Shown piece after piece: positions 47,809 to 60,007 of a stretch of DNA of 64,000 nucleotides. A model generated the notes under the pieces. The model was not told the DNA's origin, searched no databases, and saw nothing but the letters and a program-made list of their open reading frames with translations. The stretch's first letter is position 1. Every line of letters starts with the position of its first letter. Source of the stretch: Adineta steineri (taxonomy: Eukaryota > Rotifera > Eurotatoria > Adinetida > Adinetidae); the NCBI GenBank assembly GCA_905250115.1, contig CAJNOI010000030.1, forward strand, positions 233,451 through 297,450. The letters run 5' to 3'. A program made the translations under genes and the position numbers.

Positions 47809-50800
47809 ATGCAATCGAATCGTATAAACATCGTAAATACTAACTCGACATCCGTTAGCATACGAACTGAAAACGAAAAACCAACATGGCAAGAGCTTGT
47901 CGAAGAAAAAGTAAAAAAGTACTCGTCCTTGGTAGGTGTAACATGTCACATATATTCGTCTTCCATGAACAATGTTGATAATGAGACGAAGAAATGTCCT
48001 TGTGGTCGACTACCCAGACGTCACAGTTTTGATGATAAACCTCACACAGAACATGCTGACAAATCCACCGTCGAAGATGACGATTTTATCGCTGTAACAC
48101 CGCTCACGGTTTTTGGACAACTTGGACAGTTTGGCAATGGTGCTCGAGTACGTTTTTTTAATTAGAATCATCTGATAGTCCTTTAATACATTATATTATA
48201 TAGTTCATTCGATGTTATTCAGGTGATTCAAGCATACACAAAATTTTGTCCGAACTGGTTATAGATGATGTGGGTGTTAAACCTAGCTTGCTTATCAGTT
48301 GTTTTGGTGGAGCTAAGAAATTTACTATGACCGATAAACTGGAAAAAGAGTTTTGCATGGTATATCACAAGCGGCAGCTACTAAAGGTGCGTTCTGTTTC
48401 AAAATTTCAGGAAATAGCTCAATATTATTTTCTCATACTGATTCTAAATAAGGTATTTATCTTCAATGTAAATGCTTCTTGGTTAAGACGCAAAAAGTCC
48501 ACGTTCTCCTATATCCTCACATAAATTCTAATAAAAAAATAATTAAACTAAGCGGTGGGGTATAAGCATTATTTCTTTCATAGGTGTATGGTTGTTGACG
48601 ACAGGATTGAACAACGGCGTATCGAAACTTATAGGGCAGAGTGTACATCGTTTTACATTGTTGAGTAAAAAACCATCAGAGCCAACTATTATTGGACTGA
48701 CTAGTTGGGGTACATTGACAGAGCACGCACAAGCCGTGCTGAAGTGGCAGGTGCGATTTTTAAATACAAAATAAGCATTCTTTTTGTTATAGTTTATCTT
48801 ATCTCGTATAGACATCACGTAGAATACACCAAGCTGTTTGGACGAAGATTGGTGGAAAAAATGTACCGATAACTTTAGATTGGAATGAAGACGATACACT
48901 TGATAAATATCATACTCATTTTCTTCTACTGGATAATGGCCGTGTAGGAGAATATCTTGATGATCGTCCTCGCTCTGATTTCGTCGAGGCTTTATGCGAT
49001 AAAAGAAAATGTCAAGCTGTTACAATCATTATTGAAGGTGGCCCAAACACACTTGAAGTCATTAAAAAGGATTTGCTAAAGAAGCGACCAGTGATTATTA
49101 TTCAAGGTAGTGGTCGTTTAGCGAATGCACTCAGTACATTGATCGAAGTTTTCAATAAGAAGAAAGCACTTGAGTATAAAAAGTTCCTTGCTCTTCTTTA
49201 ATTCAATCTTTTATTTAGTGATGATGAAGTCAAACATCAACTGACCGCATTCCTTCCAGAATTCGAATCTGAATTCAATGAAGATGAGCAAAACTTATTT
49301 ATATCCCGTATAAAGGAAATATTGACAGCAGAATATCGTAAATATCTCCATGTATGCAAACTAGAACGTAATACAAGTCTTACGGACATGATTCTCAAAG
49401 CTGTGGATAGCGGTAAACTATTTTCAACAAGGGGGAAAGTGCTGGTACCGTGGGTGAGGGTATTGCATTCATTTCATACTTTCATATGCACTTTCACCCT
49501 TGATTTTCAACTATATGTTCAAATTATAAATTTTGTTTTCCAGATCAACTTGATGAAACTCAACAAGCAGATTTCTTAGAATTAGCTGTTCGTTGGAATT
49601 ATGTAGATCGAACTCAATCCATTTCAAAACGGTCAGAAGTATGCAGATGAAAAATAACAGATATTTATTTTGCTTTTATAATGTTCTTTGAATTTTTCGT
49701 TAGACAGATGTAAGCCTCGATCCTCGTTTGTTTCAACACGCACTTATAGAAAATCGACCAGTATTTGTTGATTATTTTCTACGACGATATCATAATCCTC
49801 TTCAAACAACTAACTACGTGTATTTAATGATCATCTATTTAGAAACATAATTAATAATTTGCTATTTGCTATTTTAGAGAAGAGGGAAATTCAACGAAGA
49901 AGGATAGCACATCCGCTGCATCATCAGTACAAAGAGAAGACGATGCAGATGTGATCTTTAGAGAAAACGTCTCGCGCACTGCATACGCTTTCGAAGTTAT
50001 TCTTAATGAACTGTATCCGTCCATTGAAACGCGGCCTGCTGATGTAAGATTTATATATGTTTAAATTACTTTTTCGCCATATTTATGTATTCTTTTCTAG
50101 CGTTGGATTATTCCGAAAACAATAGAACAACTTGATGCTAATTATAAGGACATTATAGGACCGTACACAAAATCACTCTATTTTAAACAAGATGCAGCTA
50201 GTCGAATATTATCAACTCTACAGTCGTTATGTCATTGGATTTCTTGCGGTGAAAAAGATGATAAACAAACGAAATCTGGCATTGATCAGCTGCAGAAGTC
50301 CGTGATTCAATGTTCTAATAAATCTTTTGACAAACAAGACATGTTGCGCGAACTTTTCGTATGGAGTGTGTATGCAGGTTATCCGGATATTGCTTTTGTT
50401 CTTCTTCTACAAATTGAATCGCGAATTGCTGCAGCACTGATTGGAGTGCGTATAGCACAACGTATTTCATTATTTGCTAATAGCTTGGATCTACGCCACA
50501 AATATAGTCAACAAGCAAAAGATTATGAAGAATATGCAAAAGCATGTATTATAGCGTGTTATCAACATAACGAACGATTGGCTTGTCAACTTTTAGTACG
50601 CGAGAATCCATTATTTGGAGACGTGACTTGTATGCAAGTGGGTAGATTGACTTTTTCAAGCAATTTTCTATTGAATTTTATTTCCATATAGCTAATTATT
50701 GCATCTCGTAGTAAACCAGTTACAAACACGAACTGTTTTATTGAAGCCCTTAATAAGGAATGGTTTGGGCAAATGGTTGGTACGACAACTGAAACCGTAA

Positions 50801-52839
50801 GATCAAAATTCGAGTTTATGATTAGTCTAATAACATTTGGATTAACCTCACCATTTTTAATGACATATCGTGAAGCAAATACTGATAACAACAAATTGCA
50901 AGACCATGTAAGTTTACTTTTGAGTAAATCATGTTTAATTAATCAATATTTGTTTTCCAGAGCGATCATCAGAGTCATAAACGTTCTAACAGGTAAGCTC
51001 TTTATTTCAATCAAATCAATCACTCATATATGAGTACATTTTAGATGGAAAGGAATTGACAATCAGACTATTCGGGATCCTAGCAAGTGGGATAAATTCT
51101 TATACTTTCATTCAGCTCCTGTAGTCAAAATGAGCTATGATTTCGTGAGTTATGAAAGCAAATTGATTTCCAGTTTAATAAATATTACCTTTTTTATCTA
51201 GGTGATCTATGTATGGTTTCTATTAGTATTTAGTTATATGATGTTATTCCATATGAGATCTGATGAAGATCGAAGTGATTGGACAAAAATTTATTTGATT
51301 ATTACTGTTTCGACAATGGTTATAGAAGACTGTCGTCGAGTAAGTCGTACCATTTGTTTTTTACCTTTTCGACAAGGAATAAATTATAGCTGGTCGTTAA
51401 TTATCATACTCAAATGATGGAAACATGGAACTGGTTAGATTCATGGTTCTTACCTTTATATGCAATGCAATATATTCTTTTTTATATCGGTATAATATGT
51501 TACTACCAATCAGAGAATCAAGCTCAACTATTTACAACTGCTAGGTATGAAATATATTGAACTACTAACGGGTGAGCCATACATTATATATGTATACTTC
51601 GTTTTATAGAATTATTCTTGCCATTGATCTTGAACTTTGGTACCTTTTCTCATTACGTTTTGTTAGTGCTATAAAACTGTTAGGTCCGAAACTCGTCATG
51701 ATTCGAAACATGGTAAGTAATTAAGTTGCAATTTTGAAATCTAGATAAATTCATATTCTTAGACACGCGACCTGGCGGCTTTTATTTATATAATTTTTGT
51801 GTGTATTGCTGTTTATGGCGTAGTATCACGTGCTCTAGTTATGTATGATACATTGGATTTTACTGCTAAAAGTATTTTCACCGGTATCTTCTATCAACCT
51901 TACTGGTTATTGTACTCCGAGGCCGATGCTGAGCTAGGCAATCTTGACGGTATATTGTATTTATTTCTTTATTTATTGAACTATAGTTCTATCCTTTCAA
52001 GCCATTATCAATGGAACTAATTCAGAAATGGCTGCAGAAGCAACTGTAAATCAGGTTCTATTGGCTTTTCATATGATTTTGATTAACATTCTGATTCTTA
52101 ATTTACTTATTGCTGTTTTTAAGTAAGAATCTTTCTTGTTGGAATTGAAAGTCATACTAGTGCTCATATTCTATTGATCTTTAGTTTTACTATCAATGAT
52201 GTTCAAGAGAAGAACGAATATTTTTGGCGTTATCAACGCTATGAATTAACTCGTGATTATTTTGAGAAACCAATATTAGTTCATCCGCCTCTTTCACTCA
52301 TTGCTTATGTTATATGGCTATTACGAGAATTCTTCCCTAGTGGCACAACTTTTCGAGTATTCAGTAAGTATTACGAATAGATTTAATAATAACATATGTA
52401 TCTTTCGAATGTTTTGTATTTAGAATTTCTTCGTAATACGTCTAATATGGATTCTCATTGGACTGAATTTGAAAATGCTGCAACTTATGAACATGCACGT
52501 AATTTTGTCGAAAAAAAATATCGAGAAAAAGACGAAGTTAACATGTCAACGTAAGCTTTAATATTTTGTTATCATCTGATATTACTATTAAGTTGTTTAT
52601 AGATTACAAGCGCAAATAAATGCGTTGAAGGATGAAAACGAACAAATTCGACGTGATACTAGTGAAATAAAAAATCGAGTATGTTATTAGAGTAGATCTT
52701 ATTTTTTTATCATGATCATAATGTTTCTTCTGATTAGGTGACGACTAGCACGAATTGGATAATGAAAGCAATGGCTCGTGTAAAGATGTCACACGATCCA
52801 CTACCTATCTTCGAACATCAAACAAGTAGCGATGCATGA
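47809..52839 (+). CDS. TRPM-family cation channel, 21 exons, one frameshift
   Basis: Exons: 47809-48151, 48223-48386, 48584-48750, 48812-49182, 49219-49412, 49544-49638, 49704-49819, 49878-50043, 50101-50637, 50692-50907, 50961-50992, 51045-51144, 51202-51339, 51390-51544, 51610-51712, 51763-51949, 52002-52122, 52185-52363, 52424-52550, 52603-52678, 52738-52839; about 1229 residues. The N-terminal TRPM homology (SLOG) region shows KKCPCGRL, PSLLISCFGGAKKF, WLLTTGLNNGVSKLIG, HTHFLLLDNGRVGEY, VTIIIEGGPNTLE and IIQGSGRLANAL. Six helices lie in about residues 835-1068, with pore block GIFYQPYWLLYSEADAEL. The TRP-side helix block has EYFWRYQRYELTRDYFEKP, and a coiled coil lies near 1170-1200. There is no C-terminal kinase or NUDT9 domain. 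In exon 2 the frame slips by one base near 48357-48360 (after the KEFC codons). Both sides are clearly TRPM and all other joints keep frame. The donor at 48152 was chosen over 48148 because it preserves phase. Confidence 0.88.
49449..49503. repeat. GT-rich palindrome copy in a TRPM intron
   Basis: cgtgggtgagggtattgcat faces atgcactttcacccttg, inside the intron 49413-49543. Confidence 0.5.
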
Positions 52840-53030
52840 AAACTCATTCGTACTATCTAACATTGCTATATTGATACTCGAATATTGAATACGCGTGTTA
52901 TTGCATCGATATTAAACAATGTCTGTTTCATTGATTTCAATTCATTCGAAATAAAGTTCAAATGAAAAGACATTTTTATACATGTTTTCTTGCGAATGTC
53001 AGAGTGTGGTGATGTTTTTATCTGCCATCA

Positions 53031-53092
53031 TCTCGATGGTATGCGTGTGTGATTTCATCAGTTCCTCAACCACATTCACCCACCCAATCTAT
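53031..53092. repeat. GT-rich palindrome copy, 53.0 kb
   Basis: tcgatggtatgcgtgtgtga faces accacattcacccaccca. Confidence 0.5.
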
Positions 53093-53610
53093 TCACTTGA
53101 TATTGTGCACATTTTCAATTCATAGTAATAATTATTACTCAAACTTTTTATAATATATCAGATTGTATTCGATTGAAATAATCAGCAAGATTTCTATAGT
53201 TTGAGAAAAAAATATAAGATTAGAGTGATGTGAGTATTTCAATCTAATCTATTATTATGCACTGTAAGATCGTAAAATATTTTATTTTATGAAGATACAT
53301 CTACTTTATCAAAAGTTTGAATTCTTTTCTCTACAAGAACGATAGCATTTATATTTTCATCATAAAAAGCAAGAATGTAGATTATACTGCTATAAAATAA
53401 TCACATGATACTTTCATAATCTGGGGAACTTTTTATAACGATAAAATATTTCGCAATGTGACCTACTAATTTATTATATATGATAAAGAGTAAAGATCAT
53501 ACACCATTATATAGTTTACTGCTGTATTAGTTTATGATGCAAATAATATTCAAGTATTTTGAATGATATCTATAGAACTATGAGCATCTATAAAACTATT
53601 TACGATCAAA

Positions 53611-53620
53611 ACTATATAAA
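53611..53620 (+). promoter_or_regulatory. TATA-like box of the AMOP gene
   Basis: actatataaa lies about 35-45 nt before the ATG at 53655, with an acceptor-like ttttcag between them. Confidence 0.4.
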
Positions 53621-53654
53621 GCGATGAATTATTGTGAATATTTTCAGAATAAAA

Positions 53655-54230
53655 ATGCGCTCTATTACATACACATTACTGGTCTTACTGGTAGTTACGA
53701 TTATTAATGGCTTTCCATCTGCTGATGACAATATGGAGTCATATAAAGATGTAATGCTTAATCGTGATGTAGGAAGTTGTTTGGCATGGTATGCACTTCA
53801 AGGTAATCCACAAAAACTTCTGGATGAAACATTACCACCACCATGCAATTGTCCAGCATCATTTCCACCAACACTGATTGATGGTTGGACAACAGATCCA
53901 GAATGTGATGCAGCAAAACAACCCAACACTTGTGATTTACATAAAGGTGCTTATGGCTGTTATCGATATGCCTTCAAATCGACAGGACCCGGTGCTCAAG
54001 CATGCTACGATAAAAATGGTAAATTTATTAGTGATCCTTGGAAAGGTGCTGGTACAGTCGATGCAGAAACTCCACTGGGTGATATTATTCAACAGGGCGA
54101 GCATTTCCTTTGCGATGTGGTTCCTTATTACAGTTGTTGCAAACTCACTCTTTTCGGACAACGATTCACATGCGGTCTTTACTACGAAAAACGTCCACCA
54201 GGACAATGCGTAGATAAACCTGCTATTTGA
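53655..54230 (+). CDS. Secreted AMOP-domain protein
   Basis: Single exon, 191 residues. The ATG at 53655 gives a clean signal peptide (MRSITYTLLVLLVVTIING). The mature part is a nearly complete AMOP domain: CLAWYALQGNP, LPPPCNCPASFPP, CDLHKGAYGCYRYA, GAQACYDKNGKFI, a GAGTVDAETP turn, HFLCDVVPYYSCCK, and a final Cys pair. In animals AMOP occurs in isthmins, MUC4 and sushi-domain adhesion proteins. Here it stands alone, so this is likely a small secreted disulphide-rich factor. Its partner is unknown. Confidence 0.82.
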   Translation: MRSITYTLLVLLVVTIINGFPSADDNMESYKDVMLNRDVGSCLAWYALQGNPQKLLDETLPPPCNCPASFPPTLIDGWTTDPECDAAKQPNTCDLHKGAYGCYRYAFKSTGPGAQACYDKNGKFISDPWKGAGTVDAETPLGDIIQQGEHFLCDVVPYYSCCKLTLFGQRFTCGLYYEKRPPGQCVDKPAI

Positions 54231-54413
54231 AACATTTTTTTTTGATTTGATTAAAATCAATAAATAAACAAAGAAAACTGAATGATTATTTCATACTTTA
54301 CTTGACATTTCGTTACGGTATCGATTCTAAGACAATTTTTAATGCATACATCGAGAAAGAAAAAAAAAAGGAAGAAAATTCACACAGTTAAGTATTTTAT
54401 ATAAAACACTGTT

Positions 54414-55073
54414 TTAATGAGAAAGACCAAACCAGTTGACGTTCCATTGAAATCTTTGAGACTCAATGAGTAAGAATGTACCATTAGGATAGTATGTAGA
54501 ACGAGCATAGACTGTGAATACATTTGATGAAGGTCGATAGATTGCGGTATAACCTATTAATGCCCAGTGATCAGAAGTACCTGCCATACTGGTGAAATAC
54601 GATGGTGTTGAATTAAAATTACAACTAGCCGTATTAATAATCATTGTTATTCCATCAGATGAAAACGTTTGCCAAAGTGTATATGATGAGATACCACCAC
54701 AATAGTATGCTGGTCCAGTTGTTTGTGATGAATTTGTTTGATTTAATTGAGTTTGAGTTTGAGTTTGAGTCAAAGCTAAAGAAAATAGTTATAACCATGA
54801 AGAATAATTAGACAATAAAATAAACTATCATATATTTGATAATTATCGGTTATATAGGCATTGAAGTATGTTTAGTCAATGAAGAAACATTTTTATCTAT
54901 CTATCGAAAAGATCAGATTTTTGAAACTCAATTTTGTTTCATATCAGATTTATATACGTACATTTTTCTCTAATATATAATGTTAATACAGAAGCTAGTA
55001 CGACAGAAACCAGTAGAGTTCCAATGAACATCCATGTTAAACAGGAACTATACTTTGATAATAACTGCATCAT
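54414..55073 (-). CDS. Type II membrane protein with Thr-Gln stalk and uncharacterised ectodomain
   Basis: Exons 55073-54962 and 54775-54414 join in phase 1 to 157 residues. A signal-anchor helix (LTWMFIGTLLVSVVLASVLT) leads to a short stalk with a (TQ)n repeat and Asn-glycosylation sites. A compact domain of about 100 residues follows with two cysteines and the pattern TASCNF..TPSYFTSMAG...HWALIGYTAIY. I have the impression that similar domains occur in other invertebrate surface proteins, but no named family comes to mind. Second start codon at 55070 is equally possible. Confidence 0.6.
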
Positions 55074-55387
55074 TTTATTAGTTTGTGCTTCGATTTATCT
55101 CCGATAATATAGATTAACGCACAAGATTATTTTCTTCAATTTATAAGCAAATGTTTCGATGTTGTTGACAATAAACCTGTCTCACGTGATTTTTTAATAT
55201 TGAATGAAAGAATGTAGCTGACATTCGTTGGCTTCTTATGCTATACGTTGTACTGATTCAAGCTATTTTTTCAAAAATATTTCTTTCAACATAATAATAT
55301 TCATAAAATTGATTCTTTTTTTATCTCAATAGTTTTAATCAAAAAAATACATTTTATATAATAATAGAAATTTATTTCACGAAAAAA
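55074..55387. other. Short AT-rich stretch before gap
   Basis: No gene seen up to the N run. Promoter of the type II membrane protein probably lies here. Confidence 0.4.
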
Positions 55388-55487
55388 NNNNNNNNNNNNN
55401 NNNNNNNNNNNNNNNNNNNNNNNNNNNNNNNNNNNNNNNNNNNNNNNNNNNNNNNNNNNNNNNNNNNNNNNNNNNNNNNNNNNNNNN
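55388..55487. other. Scaffold gap (100 N)
   Basis: Exactly 100 N. It removes the 5' part of the following gene. Confidence 0.95.
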
Positions 55488-56415
55488 TTTTTGTAATGAT
55501 CATGCCAAAGAACATCGACAAGAATTATCAAAACAATTGGATAATATTATTCAAGAACATGATAATCTTCAACAAAATCTCTTTGAATCCATGGACAAAT
55601 CACGTACTTATCCATTTATGAAAGATATTGATCAATGGGAAACAGAATCGATTGAAAAAATTCGTCAAATTGCTGATGATATTCGAGCAAAAGTATTAGA
55701 TATTGTCGATAATCGTACTGTTCGTATAACAAAAGGCTTAAAAAATCTTACCAAAGACTTAACTAAAGCACGTTTTGAAAACAATTTTATTGAATATGAT
55801 TTAAAAGATTGGATGGATAAACTTAATAAATGGAATAAATATTTAAATTCAATGCCATCTATTAGCATTGTTCAAGATGAAAAAGATACAATATCTATAC
55901 AAAAAATTAGTATAAACATGGAAAGAAATGAATTTTTTCATCGTGTTGCTGGCAATATAAAAATTGAAGAACATGGTCAAGTTATTATTGCGAATTCAAA
56001 TGATCTTTCAACAGTACGTTGTGTAGGTGAATATTCATCAGGACAACATAAATTTCGTTTTAAAATTGAACAATTCAGTATTAATAATTGGATTTGTTTT
56101 GGTATTGTTTCAAAAGATGCACCGATACAAGAAACATCATATCTTGTTCTGACAAGTTTTGGTTGGATTGCAAATGGTTGGATATTACTTGATGGAACTA
56201 GTCAACCAGGAGATAATAAAGTTAAAAGTGATATTATACAAGATGATATAGTTGAATTATTTGTTGACTGTGATCAACGAATACTTCGCTTAATTAATGA
56301 ACGAACCAAAATTCAACAACAGTTAGATATAAATATAGAGACATGTCCATTTCCATGGCAGTTGCATGTAGGTCTTCGATATCAAAATGATCGAGTACGA
56401 TATCTAAAATCATAG
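55488..56415 (+). CDS. B-box/coiled-coil/SPRY-like protein, 5' truncated by gap
   Basis: Open from the gap edge to a stop at 56413-56415, about 308 residues. The first visible residues, FCNDHAKEHRQELSKQLDNI, look like the end of a B-box zinc finger (C-x2-H, H). A helical coiled-coil region of about 100 residues follows. The C-terminal half is a B30.2/SPRY-type beta-sandwich: GQHKFRFKIEQF, NWICFGIVSKDAP, GWIANGWILLDG, GDIVEL-like DDIVELFVDCDQRILRL, and PFPWQLHVGLRY. This is TRIM-like without a visible RING, which could lie in the gap. Probable role: ubiquitin-pathway or innate-type recognition adaptor, inferred from domain order only. Confidence 0.7.
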
Positions 56416-56767
56416 TTAATTTACTTTTAAATTATATATTTTTTCCTTTGTTATTGACAAATAATGTAAATCTTGAGGGTGTGTGTGAGTGTGATACACC
56501 CACACCTCCACCCACACCCTTAAGATAACACTATAGTATTCAGATCCATTGTTTTATGATATATATAAGAAAAACATGACATCGATTTTATTTTCCTTTT
56601 AATTGAGAGAATAAACAATTCTGTGAAGATAACTTTATGTTTTAGTACAAATAAATAAGTAGCCAAGTTGTTATATTGCATGTCAATTAAATATTTATTA
56701 TAAACAACTGAGACGAAGAAAGAAAAAAAAAGCTCTATATTCGCAGTATACAAAATAATAGAAATTT
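56416..56767. other. Intergenic region between convergent genes
   Basis: 3' flanks and one strong palindrome copy; nothing else seen. Confidence 0.5.
56471..56526. repeat. GT-rich palindrome copy, 56.5 kb
   Basis: tcttgagggtgtgtgtgagt faces acacctccacccacaccctt. Its right arm contains tandem CCCACAC words, the closest match to a telomere-like repeat in the window. Confidence 0.7.
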
Positions 56768-58210
56768 TTAATAATATAACTGAGGTGTGCCAAATATTCT
56801 CCATGTTGTTGAAGATGGGTGTGATTGCTGCTGATTATTCGTTGATTTAATTAGAGATTGTTGTGATTTCGATATATTAGAAGTAAATTCAATAGGTCGA
56901 CGATACTGTTCGATTACTGGTAGATGAATATTATTTGAATTTTTTTGTGAAAGATGTGGATTAGAACTAAATATAACGATTGATTATTTTTACAAAAAAA
57001 TATATCGATGAACATACTTATTCTGATTAAATACTTGAGAATATATTCGAGGAGTATATTGTGCTATTATATTAAAAACAATGAAAATAATTCAGTTCAA
57101 TAGAAAATTTTAACATACTTCTATCTGTCTGTTGTGGTAAGAACGAAACTGATTGACGATTATCTTTTACCGATGAATTTCTATAAAGTCCATTCTGCTG
57201 TGTCGTAGATAATTGCTGATGATTTTCATTTGTAAATGTTCTTATACCTGGATTATTCTCCATATTAATATGTTCAGTAAACGATCTATGTTGTTGTTGT
57301 TGTCTTTCTGATGGTAATAACCATGATGTGAATGTTTGATTTTGTTTTATAGTTGATGGTTTTCGATTTTCAACAACTAAAAATAGGAAAATATACAATT
57401 AGAAGTTTTTGTTTTGTTTCATACTAGGAGATTGATTGAAGAATCCTTGATAGACAACAAAATTATTAACTTGATGAATTGGTGAAGAAAGATTATAATG
57501 TTTATGAAGAAATGCTAAGCATTTATTCGATGGACGGTCACTAGCTAATTCAACGGGAGTACATTTTTCGAACTTAATTAAATAAGAAAGCAATAAATAT
57601 CAAAACTAAAGAAAAATTTTGATGTTACTTACATTAAGCATTGTTTCGAATAATTTTTTACCGTAACCTAATCTTTGTTTACTTTCATGAACATAAAAAT
57701 CTAATACACATAATGGAGTTCGTTCATACACTTGACCATTTGAATCATAAATATATAGATGTTTCGAACCAACTTTTAGTAGGCCAACTACAGAACCTAA
57801 ATTTCTATAAAAAAATATATACATATTTATTTAAACTATGGATTAGAAAATAATTCTAACTTGCTATCATCGGCTTTTTTAATAATATATAAACGATGAT
57901 CAGACATACGAAATTTACGTGCTGTTGTTACTGCACCATGTAATCCTTGTGCCTGATTCATAAAAAACAATGAAATATATTGTAAAATTCAAAAAATATA
58001 ACATACTTTATAGGAAGCATCACCGATAGCATCAATAATAGATGTCAGCTTCTCAGGCGCACTATATAAAATGATATAAAAAAAATTGAAATAATAATTC
58101 GATACCTACACTATTCTAGCTGGTTGCTCTGGATTAAGAATTCGATAATCTCCATTGAGTATTGTTGTTTCAAAAGGTAAAATATTATTAACATCAAATG
58201 GGAATTCCAT
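56768..58210 (-). CDS. ATAT1: Alpha-tubulin N-acetyltransferase (ATAT1/MEC-17)
   Basis: Eight exons (58210-58110, 58061-58007, 57952-57861, 57804-57633, 57572-57425, 57376-57119, 57063-57018, 56966-56768) join in frame to 356 residues. The GNAT-like catalytic domain is complete: start MEFPFDVNNILPFE, SVVGLLKVGSKHLYIYD, CVLDFYVHESKQRLGYGKKL (acetyl-CoA loop QRxGxG), ELASDRPSNKCLAFLHKHY with the catalytic Asp, and QVNNFVVYQGFF. A Gln/Asn-rich tail ends in the conserved W-R-I-F-G motif (TWRIFGTPQLYY). It acetylates Lys40 of alpha-tubulin inside stable microtubules and axonemes, consistent with a heavily ciliated animal. Confidence 0.92.
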
Positions 58211-58517
58211 CGTGAGTTTCTTCCTTTCCTAGTGTTCTCCTATAGCTTACTTATAACCATTATCCTTGTCATTCCTCCAGACAACAGCCTCTTTTTTTGT
58301 TCCAATGAAATAAAAGCTTTATCAATTATACAAGATGTATTTTATTTATTTTTCTCATCTAATAAGAATATAAGTTGTATTAAACTTTATGAAAAAATAT
58401 GCTCATATTATAAGCTTATCAGAACATATGAAAGAATCCATAGTTTACAAAAAAATAATATTTGACAGTTTACAAGCATTCTGCATGCATGCATTCTTCT
58501 TCTTCTGCTTCTTCATT

Positions 58518-58767
58518 TTAGCAAGTATTTATTGAAGGTAACAATCGTTTCGTATTTATAGGATAAATTTCAGTATTTTCTATTTCATCGACTGAACTAG
58601 CAGTTGGTTTTAATAAATCGAACATAAACGTTTCCGAAAAATACTAAAATATCGTAGAAATATTTAAAATATTTTTTTTTAAATAAATAACCTACTGGGT
58701 TAATTCCATCTTCATCAGAAGTTGTATTCATAGTCGATGACATTGTATTATTGACAAGTGTAGATTC
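58518..58767 (-). CDS. Two candidate coding exons of an unassigned gene
   Basis: Exons 58767-58696 and 58643-58518 have acceptor and donor signals, join in phase 0 and end in TAA (about 65 residues: ESTLVNNTMSSTMNTTSDED... then FMFDLLKPTASSVDEIEN). They could be the 3' end of the plakin-like gene upstream or a separate small gene. I could not connect them to either in frame. Confidence 0.3.
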
Positions 58768-59111
58768 CTAAATAAGAATATAAAAATATTTAAAAAGTTT
58801 TATCAACTTAATCTATGAGATTCTACTATAAATATACGACAACAGTTGTCAGACGCACGCTAGGAGTATTCCATAGTCGAGAGAATGAGTCATAAGAATA
58901 TTTTTTATGTTTATTATTAAGGAAAATTTGCACTGGAGTCCTAAGTCCAATAATATTTTTCATAGGCGAAAAATTGCATTAAGATGCTTTGTAAGACATA
59001 GATACAAAATCTTTGGACAAATTTAACCATTCCTCAGAGATTTGTATCAAAGGTGACAGAGTCGAAGAAGAAAAGAAAAAAACGTGATGTTCGCACAGAT
59101 ATTAATGAAAT

Positions 59112-60007
59112 TTATAAAGAATCTCGATTAGATTGTCCAATGAAAATTAAATAACTTGCTGATAGGATGTTTTGTAAGCCATTTTTTGACTGATGCGTTT
59201 GATTTTTTATCGATGTATCTTTAATTGAAACGAGACCAGATTCTATAGCTTGTGTTAATAAATAACATTTTCCTGTTTTTTTCTGTTTAATAAATCCATC
59301 TGATGTTAATTCGCATTCATCAATAATATTTATTGTATTACGAAATTCACTTAAACTATTAATAATATTTGTTAATGATGAAAATAAATTTTCATATTCA
59401 AAATCTCGTTTTTCATTTATAGAAATAATTGGTTTTGGTTGAGTGACATTCGTTTGTAAATCTCCGATAATTAATCCACGATAAAATGCTTCATGTATTT
59501 CCATAGATAGATTTAAATTTGTATATAGAAATAATTCTAAATTAAGATAACCCTTATCGATTGCTTGTTGACATGAAATCATACATTGTTGAATATTATC
59601 ATACACTTGATGAATAGTTAGATTCGATATAATTGAATATTGTTTTGAACGATATTCAATTACAATTCGATCATTTATTACGAATTTAATAAAACCTTTT
59701 CTTGCTGCGATATGCTAAAATAGAAAAATTCGAATAAAAATAAATAATTAGTTTAATAAACATACTAATGGAATTAATCCACCATAACTAAAAATAAAAA
59801 GAATTTTATAAGTTTCACAAAGAAGTATAAATATTTGTTTTACCAGTTTCGATAGTATCCATTCACAATAATTCCCAATTCTTTTGCATATTGTTCATTG
59901 ATAAATTCTTGATTGAATGGATTAAGTACATTTTTTATTTGTAATTCTTCTAATTTATTATTATTAATTTTAATTGATTTTTCTGTATTATCAAATAGAT
60001 TATTCAT
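59112..60007 (-). CDS. Plakin-repeat-like cytoplasmic protein
   Basis: Exons 60007-59844, 59787-59766 and 59714-59112 join in frame to 262 residues without signal peptide or TM. Several segments have the plectin/desmoplakin repeat rhythm: YGGLIP/HIAARKGFIKF, CQQAIDKGYLNLELFLYTN, EIHEAFYRGLIIG, and DGFIKQKKTGKCYLLTQAIE followed by SGLVSIKDT. Plakin repeats bind intermediate filaments; here only a few are present and no spectrin or coiled-coil rod is seen. The start at 60007 is the first in-frame ATG and lies 170 nt from the divergent helicase start. The 3' end is uncertain because extra exons may follow at 58.5-58.8 kb. Confidence 0.5.

Larger units (their letters stand above)
52840..53654. 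other. Intergenic region
   Basis: 3' flank of TRPM (aataaag near 52950 may be its polyadenylation signal), a palindrome copy, and the promoter of the AMOP gene. Nothing else recognised. Confidence 0.5.

Noticed and set aside
47809-48165. TRPM exon 1 ending at the stronger-looking donor GTACGT at 48148
   Set aside because: It leaves exon 2 out of frame; the donor four bases later keeps phase 1 and gives the expected TRPM reading ARVRDSSIHKIL.
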